Positions 24,871 to 32,048 of a DNA stretch of 64,000 nt are shown piece by piece (positions within the stretch are counted from its first letter, which is position 1; the number at the start of each line of letters is the position of its first letter). The position numbers and the translations under genes are program-made. The notes beneath the pieces were generated by a model. The model had not been told where the DNA came from, did not search any database, and was given only the letters and a program-made list of their open reading frames with translations. This DNA comes from Zhongshania aquatica (GTDB lineage Bacteria > Pseudomonadota > Gammaproteobacteria > Pseudomonadales > Spongiibacteraceae). Location: assembly GCF_027257955.1 (NCBI RefSeq), contig NZ_JANZNQ010000001.1, forward strand, positions 62,001-126,000, read 5' to 3'.

Positions 24871-25605
24871 ATGAATTATCTTAATCGCACTCTGGTAGCA
24901 ACCGCTGCCACCGTGGCCGCTACTGGCGCATTTGCCCAAGATGCCGCGACCAAATTATGGAAAGGCGACGTTGAATTTGGTTACTACCAACAAGACGGAA
25001 ATACCGATGAATCGAGCCTATTAGGTAAAGCGAATGCCAAGCGCAGCAACGGCCAGTGGACCTATGATATTACCGCTGAAGCGCAGAATAGCGAGACGAC
25101 CGGTGTGCGCTCGGCAGAACGCTACTTTCTTAGCAATCGCTTAGCCTATGATTTTAGCGAGTTCAACTACACCTTCGGCTACGCCTCTGTCGATAAAGAT
25201 CGATTTAGCGGCTTTGTCTACCAAGCAACATTAGCCGGTGGTTATGGTCGCCGCATATTGAAGAACGATCGCTTAACTTGGGATGCTGAAATCGGCCCCG
25301 GTGTGCGTGTCACTGAATTTGAAACCGCGAGTAGCGCTGGCGATGGTCAAATTACTGAAGCCATTTTGCGCATGTCCACCGACTTTACCTATGCGGTTTC
25401 AGAAACGGCGACCTTTGAGCAGAAATTATCGGTGGAAAGCGGTGATGAAAACACCGTGTCTAAATCAACCACATCCTTAAAAACCAAAATTGTTGGCGGT
25501 TTGGGATTAAAACTTAGCTACACCATGGAATACAACGAAGTTGTGCCCAGCGGAACAGTACATATGGATCGCGAAACAGCTATCACAGTGGTTTATAGTT
25601 TCTAA
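24871..25605 (+). CDS. DUF481 family outer membrane protein (YdiY-like)
   Basis: A 244-residue secreted beta-barrel protein. A signal peptide ends at ATGAFAQ|DA (about residue 23). Mature-chain features of DUF481 are present: WKGDVEFGYYQQDGNTD, the strand FNYTFGYASVDKDRFSGF, and a C-terminal TVVYSF that ends in Phe as outer membrane barrels do. The function of the family is unknown, though members are often salt- or stress-induced. The neighbouring mscS gene makes an osmotic link attractive, but that is inference. A strong hairpin follows. Confidence 0.88.
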   Translation: MNYLNRTLVATAATVAATGAFAQDAATKLWKGDVEFGYYQQDGNTDESSLLGKANAKRSNGQWTYDITAEAQNSETTGVRSAERYFLSNRLAYDFSEFNYTFGYASVDKDRFSGFVYQATLAGGYGRRILKNDRLTWDAEIGPGVRVTEFETASSAGDGQITEAILRMSTDFTYAVSETATFEQKLSVESGDENTVSKSTTSLKTKIVGGLGLKLSYTMEYNEVVPSGTVHMDRETAITVVYSF

Positions 25606-25635
25606 GTTAGAACGTACTGCTAAAAGTGCGGCAGC

Positions 25636-25670
25636 GTAGCTAGGAAGATAATATATATCTTCCTAGCTAC
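25636..25670 (+). terminator. Terminator-like hairpin with 15-bp perfect stem
   Basis: GTAGCTAGGAAGATA pairs perfectly with TATCTTCCTAGCTAC across a 5-base ATATA loop, 31 bp after the DUF481 stop codon. The tail ATGTCTTTTA has a short T tract. The stem is unusually long and perfect for a simple terminator. Confidence 0.7.
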
Positions 25671-25806
25671 ATGTCTTTTATTCATTACACGAACACCTGC
25701 TCATGCAGAATAACCAAAAAACCAAGTGCGGCGAAAATTCAAAATCCTTTTTCTAATTCCCTCTTAAAACTAAGCGCATCTAAATCGACATTTTTCCGTT
25801 GACTTG

Positions 25807-26250
25807 CTATGCAACCGCCATCTTTAATTCTCTAATATTATATGACTGGGCTACTACGTTCTCTTTAATTGTGGTCGACGAGGTGCGGGGATTGTAACGC
25901 ACTTGCTTAATCTGCTTACCCGCAGACTTTAGATAAGACTCAACGGCCAGATTATGAGGTTTGTCTCCCCAATCTTCGCCAATCACAAAGATATCTGCGT
26001 TCACATCGATGCAACCAGACACGTATTCAAGTTCGTCATAGGCATGCACAATATCTACACAACTCAAGGCTCTGAGCATTTCCATACGCTGCTCTAGTGG
26101 AATAACCGGCACATTGGGTTTATAAGAATTTACAACACGATCTGAAGCAACACCAACCGCCAAAATATTTCCCAGCGATTTACAGTAATGCAGTAAAGCA
26201 AGATGCCCTACATGCAACAAATCAAACGTACCTACGGTATATACAATCAT
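25807..26250 (-). CDS. Glycerol-3-phosphate cytidylyltransferase-like nucleotidyltransferase (TagD-like)
   Basis: A 147-residue cytidylyltransferase forming a CDP-alcohol from CTP and a phospho-alcohol. The N-terminal GTFDLLHVGH motif has the nucleotide-binding H13-x-G-H16; VFVIGEDWGDK-like FVIGEDWGDK and PRTSSTTIK (the RTxxST signature) complete a TagD-type enzyme. The reading frame extends to an ATG at 26262 and a GTG at 26295; ATG 26250 gives the usual family start and has AGAGGA about 12 bases upstream. The gene follows a CDP-alcohol phosphatidyltransferase with a 73-bp gap. The alcohol may be glycerol-3-phosphate, ethanolamine or inositol phosphate. Confidence 0.82.
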   Translation of the reverse strand: MIVYTVGTFDLLHVGHLALLHYCKSLGNILAVGVASDRVVNSYKPNVPVIPLEQRMEMLRALSCVDIVHAYDELEYVSGCIDVNADIFVIGEDWGDKPHNLAVESYLKSAGKQIKQVRYNPRTSSTTIKENVVAQSYNIRELKMAVA

Positions 26251-26322
26251 GCTTAATTTCATTCCTCTATAATTTTTTACCAACGCGGTTTTCACCGACC
26301 TATTTCACCGGTGTCGTTACGG

Positions 26323-26997
26323 CTATAAAAGCTTGAAGGTATAAATCCCTGTAATTCCAAGCGTATAAAACCCAAGCAAAAACACATTTCGTGGATTACC
26401 AGAAAGCTTGGGCGTCCTTATTTGAGATACATTGAGCGCCGCTAAACCCAGCGCGCTAACATAAAAAACAACTGAGAACGCGCCGACGGGAAGCACACTC
26501 TCAAAAAGAAATACCGATACCAGTATGATGTTGTTGTTATCTAAAGCCAGACCTGTGTATTTCGCCTCTTCGGACAATCCGAAGGTACTGAAATAACTTA
26601 AACGGATCGCACTGGCAGCCAATACGATAAATGCGACCGGAAGAAATATCGGATTGAAGACACCATAACTAAGCAAGAGTACAGCGGGCGTGACACCATA
26701 ACTAACGATATCTATCACCAGATCAAGCTGTCCGCCAAATACGCGATCACTTCCCGTCCGCCCCTTCATTCTTCTTGCGACAAGACCATCTGCCCAGTCA
26801 AACGCTACCGCCCAAATCATGCCGATCATGGCGGCGTAAAACACACCAATAATACTGAAATAGATTGCCAAAGTCGTACAGGCCAAACCCGCCAGCGAGC
26901 ACAAATTAGGCAGATCTTTTACATAGGAAATAATACTGGGCTGCAGGTCTTGAACTTCTTGATTAACGATAATATCGGCACTCCTAGAAATAAACAC
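26323..26997 (-). CDS. CDP-alcohol phosphatidyltransferase, PssA-like
   Basis: A 224-residue integral membrane enzyme with about six helices. The CDP-alcohol motif reads D67-W-A-D70-G71-L-V-A74-R75, then G88-x3-D92-x3-D96; these acidic residues bind two metal ions and the CDP moiety. The spacing between AR and the second Gly is 12 residues instead of the usual 8. The SYGVTPAVLL that follows is like bacterial phosphatidylserine synthases. The likely start is GTG at 26997. It precedes the TagD-like gene, so the pair probably makes one lipid or phosphodiester product. Confidence 0.82.
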   Translation of the reverse strand: MFISRSADIIVNQEVQDLQPSIISYVKDLPNLCSLAGLACTTLAIYFSIIGVFYAAMIGMIWAVAFDWADGLVARRMKGRTGSDRVFGGQLDLVIDIVSYGVTPAVLLLSYGVFNPIFLPVAFIVLAASAIRLSYFSTFGLSEEAKYTGLALDNNNIILVSVFLFESVLPVGAFSVVFYVSALGLAALNVSQIRTPKLSGNPRNVFLLGFYTLGITGIYTFKLL

Positions 26998-27344
26998 AAA
27001 CTAAGGAAGCACCTACATCACGCGAAAAATAAGAACACGCAACAAACCGCTGCTAATGAAAACAGAGATCGACTAAAAATCTGGGCATTCGCATAAAGAT
27101 TGAGAAGCGAAAACAGCAGGTGCTATGAATCGACGCTATTCGCGTGGAAGCAACAAATAGTTTCGCAATACGGGGGATAGATGCGTTCAGCCAACTGGCT
27201 TAACACTAGGAAGAAAGAACGACACACCATACGCTATAAATGGCGTGACCGACACCTTTTGATTTTCTTATTTTTATTTAGCGATTTAAAAAAATGATTT
27301 CAGCGCGTATCTGCCCACCAACCAGCACCATCATCAGTTGATCA
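26998..27344. other. 347-bp intergenic region without recognisable gene
   Basis: This stretch separates the CDP-alcohol phosphatidyltransferase gene from the stop of the Crp/Fnr gene. I found no coding frame, RNA gene or strong hairpin. It must hold the promoter of the minus-strand lipid genes. A T-rich run near 27258-27278 is the only compositional feature. Confidence 0.5.
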
Positions 27345-28037
27345 TTAGGCTTTATCTAACTCTCGCTGTAACGCCAGTTTGTCCGTCACTCGCAACTGTC
27401 CGTAGGCAAGCTTAATAATTCCCTCAGCTTCTAAGCGCTTTAATTCTCGGCTAATGGCCTGACGGGAAACACCTAGCATTTTTGCTAAATCTTCCTGGGG
27501 AAGGTGCACATCAATCAAGCTCCCTTGACTGTCATCTTCAACACCATAAAAGGTCAACAATTCTAATAACCGCTGTGCCAAGCGCGCTGGCAGCGGGAAT
27601 AACGCGGCTCCTTCAACGTAACTCAACGCTAGTCGCAATTTTCGGCATAGCATGGGGATAAAATATTGGTACAACTCCGGCTTGGACTTTAAAAGCGTAT
27701 CAAATCGTTGCCTCGGCAAAAATAATACTGCGCACTCACCCATAGCAAAAGCGTCGAGGCTACGCGGCAAGCCGTCGAGTAAGGACACCTCGCCTATCCA
27801 ATCACCGGGTTCTACCAGCATGACTAGTAGCTCTTTTCCTTCCCTGCTGCTATTGCTTAATCGAATACGACCCTTGACTACCCCGAACAGACCGTCGCCC
27901 TCGTCACCCTGGGCATAAAGGCACTCGCCGTCACCAAGTTGTCTGAGCATACTCACCGCCATGAGCTCTTCTACAATGTCAGCGGGCAGCCCAGACAATA
28001 GCGGGTTGGTGGCTAAAATCTCGCGTTTATCAATCAC
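27345..28037 (-). CDS. Crp/Fnr family transcriptional regulator
   Basis: A 230-residue regulator: a cyclic-nucleotide-like beta-barrel (about residues 20-125, with EGDGLFGVVKGRIRL and PGDWIGEVSLLDGLPRS), a dimer helix and a C-terminal winged helix with DLAKMLGVSRQAISRELKRLE as the recognition region. There is no N-terminal cysteine cluster, so it is not an oxygen-sensing FNR. GTG 28037 is preferred as the start, with GGAAG 7 bases upstream; an ATG 20 codons further upstream is possible. It is divergent from the class II aldolase gene 153 bp away and may regulate it. Confidence 0.85.
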   Translation of the reverse strand: MIDKREILATNPLLSGLPADIVEELMAVSMLRQLGDGECLYAQGDEGDGLFGVVKGRIRLSNSSREGKELLVMLVEPGDWIGEVSLLDGLPRSLDAFAMGECAVLFLPRQRFDTLLKSKPELYQYFIPMLCRKLRLALSYVEGAALFPLPARLAQRLLELLTFYGVEDDSQGSLIDVHLPQEDLAKMLGVSRQAISRELKRLEAEGIIKLAYGQLRVTDKLALQRELDKA

Positions 28038-28190
28038 GGTATACTTCCAGTTAACGTATAGGCGCGTAGCGCTATTTATTATCACCAGCAAACACACTGT
28101 AACTTAATTGACAGAGTTTTAAGTACAGAAGACTGATACTTGGGCTATAGATTAAACTCAGACCCAGCAAAACAATAAGGATAATCGCCA

Positions 28191-28952
28191 ATGACAACAA
28201 CCACCCCACTCAAAGATCGCGTATCTGCAGAAGAATGGCAATTACGCGTCGATTTAGCAGCGGCATATCGCTTAGTCGCATTATATGGTTGGGACGATCT
28301 CGTCTTTACGCATATTTCAGCGCGGATTCCGGGACCGGAGCATCATTTCTTGATCAACCCCTACGGCATGATGTTTGAAGAAATCACGGCGTCGTCACTA
28401 GTCAAAATCGACCTCGACGGAGAGAAGGTAGAAGATTCGCCGTATCCGGTAAATCCAGCCGGTTTCACCATACACAGCGCCATTCACCAAGCCCGTGAAG
28501 ATGCCCAATGCGTGATGCACACCCACTCGCTCAATGGTGTCGCGGTGTCTGCCCAACGCGACGGCGTACTAGCGCTTTCGCAGCAAGCCACACTAATTTT
28601 AGCCAGCCTTGGCTATCACGACTACGAAGGCATTGCCCTACATGAAGACGAGAAGCCACGTTTAGTAGCCGACCTCGCGGACAATACCTTTCTTATGCTG
28701 CGTAACCACGGTCTATTAACCGTGGGCAATAACCCTGCAGACGCCTTTCTGGCAATGTACATTTTTGAGGCTACCTGTATGATTCAGGTACGGGCATTGG
28801 CGGGGAACCGTGAATTGACACCGATTAATCCCGCTATTGTCGATGGCGTTAAAGAAGCCGCGAGAATTGTCACCAAAGGCATGTTCGGCGGACTAGCATG
28901 GCCCGGCCTTCTGCGAAAACTAGATCGTCAAAATCCCGGCTACGCCGATTAA
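28191..28952 (+). CDS. Class II aldolase/adducin family protein
   Basis: A 253-residue cytosolic protein with the zinc-binding HTH pair H110-T-H112 in VMHTHSLNGV and a third histidine in MLRNHGLLTVG. The family covers L-fuculose-phosphate aldolases and epimerases, but many members of this length with an N-terminal VSAEEWQLRVDLAAAYRL stretch are adducin-like proteins of unknown substrate. AAGGATAA precedes the ATG. It is followed by a DUF962 gene 14 bp away with its own GGAG site, suggesting an operon. Confidence 0.88.
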   Translation: MTTTTPLKDRVSAEEWQLRVDLAAAYRLVALYGWDDLVFTHISARIPGPEHHFLINPYGMMFEEITASSLVKIDLDGEKVEDSPYPVNPAGFTIHSAIHQAREDAQCVMHTHSLNGVAVSAQRDGVLALSQQATLILASLGYHDYEGIALHEDEKPRLVADLADNTFLMLRNHGLLTVGNNPADAFLAMYIFEATCMIQVRALAGNRELTPINPAIVDGVKEAARIVTKGMFGGLAWPGLLRKLDRQNPGYAD

Positions 28953-28966
28953 TTAAGGAGCCCACC

Positions 28967-29290
28967 ATGACGGCAAGTAACAGTGAATTAAAGCACTTTA
29001 ATAGCTTTGCAGAATTCTACCCATTCTATTTAGCTGAACACACCAACAAAACCTGCCGACGCCTGCATTTTATTGGTAGCACCTTGGTATTAGCCTTACT
29101 CGCAAATACAATTATGACCCAACACTGGGCTTTGCTCTGGTTCGTACCCGTCATTGGCTATGGCTTTGCTTGGGTAGGCCACTTCTTTTTTGAGCACAAT
29201 AAACCCGCCACCTTCAAACACCCCCTTTACAGCTTTATCGGCGACTGGGTGATGGCAAAAGACATGCTAATTGGGAAAATCCCGTTTTAG
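28967..29290 (+). CDS. DUF962 (YGL010W/Mpo1-like) membrane protein
   Basis: A 107-residue protein with two membrane helices and the conserved motifs of DUF962: NFAEFYPFYL-like FAEFYPFYLAEH, RRLHFIGS, GHFFFEHNKPATFKHPLYSF and GDW. The family includes yeast Mpo1, an iron-dependent dioxygenase in phytosphingosine alpha-oxidation, and the conserved histidines would bind the metal. The start at 28967 follows AAGGAG by 6 bases. An upstream in-frame extension into the aldolase gene is disregarded. Confidence 0.88.
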   Translation: MTASNSELKHFNSFAEFYPFYLAEHTNKTCRRLHFIGSTLVLALLANTIMTQHWALLWFVPVIGYGFAWVGHFFFEHNKPATFKHPLYSFIGDWVMAKDMLIGKIPF

Positions 29291-29392
29291 TAATACCTGC
29301 GAAGGCGCAAAGGAATAAGAAAACCACTTCTTTGCGCTATGCCATTACTGAGACTAAACACCAAAAAAGAGTAATCAGTAACTGGAACCGAT

Positions 29393-29638
29393 ATGGATCT
29401 TGACCTACTTGGCAGCTTTTTCAGATGGTGCTGCATAATCAATTTCAGCTGCCTCCTGCTCAGCACCCTAGCATTACTGCTGATGCCCGACGTGATATAT
29501 CGTATCCACAGCAGTCTCTTTAAGCTCACAAGAGAGGCCTTCAACACTCAGATTTACCAATTTCTGGCGATGTATAAAGTCCTGATTTTAGTCTTTAACC
29601 TCGCGCCATTTTTAGCTCTTTGGATCATGCAACGATAA
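29393..29638 (+). CDS. DUF6868-like small membrane protein
   Basis: An 81-residue protein with two hydrophobic helices (about residues 8-32 and 56-78) separated by a basic loop, IYRIHSSLFKLTREAFN. The pattern FxxWCxxIN, a YRIH motif and YKxLILVFN fits the small family DUF6868, which has no known function. It lies between DUF962 and a lipoprotein gene on the plus strand. Confidence 0.65.
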   Translation: MDLDLLGSFFRWCCIINFSCLLLSTLALLLMPDVIYRIHSSLFKLTREAFNTQIYQFLAMYKVLILVFNLAPFLALWIMQR

Positions 29639-29707
29639 GGACAGGTTTACCGCGTCGCAAACTGCGTTAGAATCCCTTATCTTGTTGATAATCGGTTTGG
29701 AATTTCG

Positions 29708-30115
29708 ATGAAAAAAATTAGTCTTTTTATGGCCTGCCTCTTCTTGGCAGCGTGTTCAGGTAAACCCAGTGACCGACAAATAGAGCAATTAGTCTCTGAA
29801 GCCCTTCTTAGTGACGGTGGCGCCGAAACCTATAGCGTGTCGGACTTTGAAAAAACCAATGGTCTGGCGAAAAACGAGCAGTTTTATATCGCCGATGTTC
29901 GCTACCAACTTACCTTCAAAAAGAGCTTTGATGAGCTGAGTGATCAAGTCATCAACACACCGAGCGAATCCCCCTTTGAGACCGTTGGTGCCGGATTCAA
30001 ATTAATGACCATGCGCATGCAATACGGCGACTTTAAAAAAGGCGACTCAATAGTCAAGGAAGACCGAGTACAACTCATTAAAACAGAACAAGGCTGGCGA
30101 CTGGACGACTATTGA
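29708..30115 (+). CDS. Hypothetical lipoprotein
   Basis: A 135-residue protein with a type II signal peptide: MKKISLFMACLFLAAC, with Cys16 in the LAAC lipobox. The mature part is small, mixed alpha/beta, with SLVSEALLSDGGAETYS and a C-terminal DRVQLIKTEQGWRLDDY that resembles the end of an NTF2/DUF4878-type fold. No family was recognised. A GC-rich hairpin follows 7 bp after the stop. Confidence 0.7.
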   Translation: MKKISLFMACLFLAACSGKPSDRQIEQLVSEALLSDGGAETYSVSDFEKTNGLAKNEQFYIADVRYQLTFKKSFDELSDQVINTPSESPFETVGAGFKLMTMRMQYGDFKKGDSIVKEDRVQLIKTEQGWRLDDY

Positions 30116-30122
30116 TACGATG

Positions 30123-30141
30123 GGCGGGCGCAAGGCCCGCC
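30123..30141 (+). terminator. Hairpin terminator after lipoprotein gene
   Basis: A 7-bp GC stem (GGCGGGC / GCCCGCC) with a 5-base loop lies 8 bp after the lipoprotein stop and is followed by TCTGCATTTGTTT, a broken T tract. Confidence 0.65.
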
Positions 30142-30276
30142 TCTGCATTTGTTTCCATCACGCCCCACCCCAATTCAGCCATTCGTCAAGATATCCACAT
30201 CCAGTGACAAATACACTATGATGTGACATAGCGAAAAAACAGCCCCACGCAAACAATAAACAAGGGGAAGATAAAC

Positions 30277-31050
30277 ATGACCAAGAACTCACAACACCTT
30301 GCCTATCTTATTTCTGGTGGCTTAGGCTTTATGATGTTCTCAGTTTTACTTCATGCCGACGTTCGCGGATTTCAAGACCGCTACTTTGCCGACGTCGATG
30401 GCAGCACCTGGGTATTGCAGCTAGAAACCAATAAGACGTTTCAGTCCATGGTGACCGCAAAGTTACAAATGGGAGGCACCCGCAATCGCTACCTGCTTAT
30501 AGGTGGGCTAAAAGACAGCCAAATCACTGGTAGCTACAAACCCCTCATTGGCAATACAGATACTTACAAGGAGGAGCGCCGCTTTGAAATAAACCGGCTG
30601 AATGAGAACAGTCTTCGCCTCACCCTGAGCGATGAGAATGGCAAAGCTAAGCAAAGCCTCACCTTCAACGCAAACGCCCAACAAACACCAATAGACACCG
30701 CAATACTGGGCACTTGGCTCACCGACGCTGAGCCGGCAGGCAGCCTAAAAAACCCCTACTCCGGAGAGCAGTGGACAATTCGCTTTATGGAAGATGGAAC
30801 CCTATGCGAAAACAGTTACACGGTGGACACACGAGAGCCGCAAATTCCAAAAGATCCCTGTCTAACAAGCCAAGAACAACGATGGAAAGCGATAGACGGC
30901 AAAGTCTACACGACAACGGGCAGTGAGGATTGGACAATGCAATTCAACTACCGATTAATGGGCGGACGTATGGTGGTGAGTTACCCCGGCGGCAAACGTC
31001 GTGTTGCCAATATGACAACTGGCTTTACGCTAAGCGCTGATAATCGCTAG
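30277..31050 (+). CDS. Hypothetical secreted protein
   Basis: A 257-residue protein with an N-terminal hydrophobic segment (about residues 8-27, ending SVLLHADV), probably a signal peptide. The mature part is beta-rich and seems to hold two lipocalin-like or META-type halves, with LGTWLTD (about residue 145) and EQWTIRFMEDGTL in the second. Three cysteines occur late in the chain. No family is recognised. AGGGGA lies 9 bases upstream of the ATG. Its last 21 bases overlap the convergent panE gene. Confidence 0.6.
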   Translation: MTKNSQHLAYLISGGLGFMMFSVLLHADVRGFQDRYFADVDGSTWVLQLETNKTFQSMVTAKLQMGGTRNRYLLIGGLKDSQITGSYKPLIGNTDTYKEERRFEINRLNENSLRLTLSDENGKAKQSLTFNANAQQTPIDTAILGTWLTDAEPAGSLKNPYSGEQWTIRFMEDGTLCENSYTVDTREPQIPKDPCLTSQEQRWKAIDGKVYTTTGSEDWTMQFNYRLMGGRMVVSYPGGKRRVANMTTGFTLSADNR

Positions 31051-32037
31051 TAACTCTCGGCCAGTATAGTCTCGTCGTCCGCCCTGCTCCGCGAGCCGCA
31101 CTAACTGACGAATCTGCTCATTAACAGGCGCTGAAATACCGTGCTCCGCCGCCAAACGAATTACCTCACCATTTAACCACTCCACTTCGGTTTTTCGGCC
31201 ACGTTCCAGGTCTTCCCACATGGATGATCGCGCTAAAGGATCTATCGCTAACATCGGCTGTGCGAGCCGCTGAAAAACAAAATCAGGTAAGCTCAATGCA
31301 GCGGGAAGCCATTTCGCAGGCACGGCTGTTAATTTTTGAATAGGTATATTGGCTGCAGAAATCGCGGCCAGTGCCTCACGCTGCAGCGCGGCCAAACAAC
31401 GCCGGTACGCTCGCTGGGACAACTCCTCCTTCAAACCAATACCGGACAGGGCGTTAATAGGATTGTTTAAATTTAGCAGTAGCTTAGACCACAGCACCGA
31501 ACGCATATCTGAATGGCTTTCAAAGGGCGTACCACTCGCCCTGAAGAAGCCAGCCAACTCCTGCGCGACGGCTGACTCCTGAATAATAACCGCGCCGTCT
31601 GTACCGGCATGAAAACACGCTTTGTCGCCTTGAAGAACATTAAAGGCGATCATGCCAGGCAATACGGTGTTATTCGGTATTACTTGCCGTATCAACTCAG
31701 CATTGCCAACTCCATTCTGAAGACTAATAACGACGGTTCTCGAATCGATAACCTTAGCGAGATCCGCCGCAATATCCGCTGTATCACCGGATTTAACCGT
31801 AACGATGACGCAATCACGATCCGCCATCGCAGCAATATCCGTATAGAAACGCAGATCTGTCGCCTTGATATGATGGTCCAAACCGCGAAAATCAGTAATA
31901 CGCAAACCACATTCTGCCGTCACCGATGCAATACGTTCGCGACCTAAAAAACTGACCTCTGCGCCCCCCATCTGCAAGGCCGCACCGACGTAACAACCAA
32001 TACTTCCCGCACCAATAATTCCAACTCGCAATGCCAT
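31030..32037 (-). CDS. panE: 2-dehydropantoate 2-reductase (ketopantoate reductase family)
   Basis: A 335-residue KPR-family dehydrogenase. The N-terminal NADPH loop is VGIIGAGSIGCYVGAAL, followed by the VKSGDT segment with the catalytic lysine and an Asn/Ser-rich NPINALSGI block of the C-terminal domain. The product of a true PanE is pantoate for coenzyme A synthesis, but many paralogues act on other 2-oxo acids, so the physiological role is not certain. The gene lies 11 bp downstream of the TonB-dependent receptor, an unusual partner, and may share its transcript. Confidence 0.82.
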   Translation of the reverse strand: MALRVGIIGAGSIGCYVGAALQMGGAEVSFLGRERIASVTAECGLRITDFRGLDHHIKATDLRFYTDIAAMADRDCVIVTVKSGDTADIAADLAKVIDSRTVVISLQNGVGNAELIRQVIPNNTVLPGMIAFNVLQGDKACFHAGTDGAVIIQESAVAQELAGFFRASGTPFESHSDMRSVLWSKLLLNLNNPINALSGIGLKEELSQRAYRRCLAALQREALAAISAANIPIQKLTAVPAKWLPAALSLPDFVFQRLAQPMLAIDPLARSSMWEDLERGRKTEVEWLNGEVIRLAAEHGISAPVNEQIRQLVRLAEQGGRRDYTGRELLAIISA

Positions 32038-32048
32038 GCGCTACTCCG

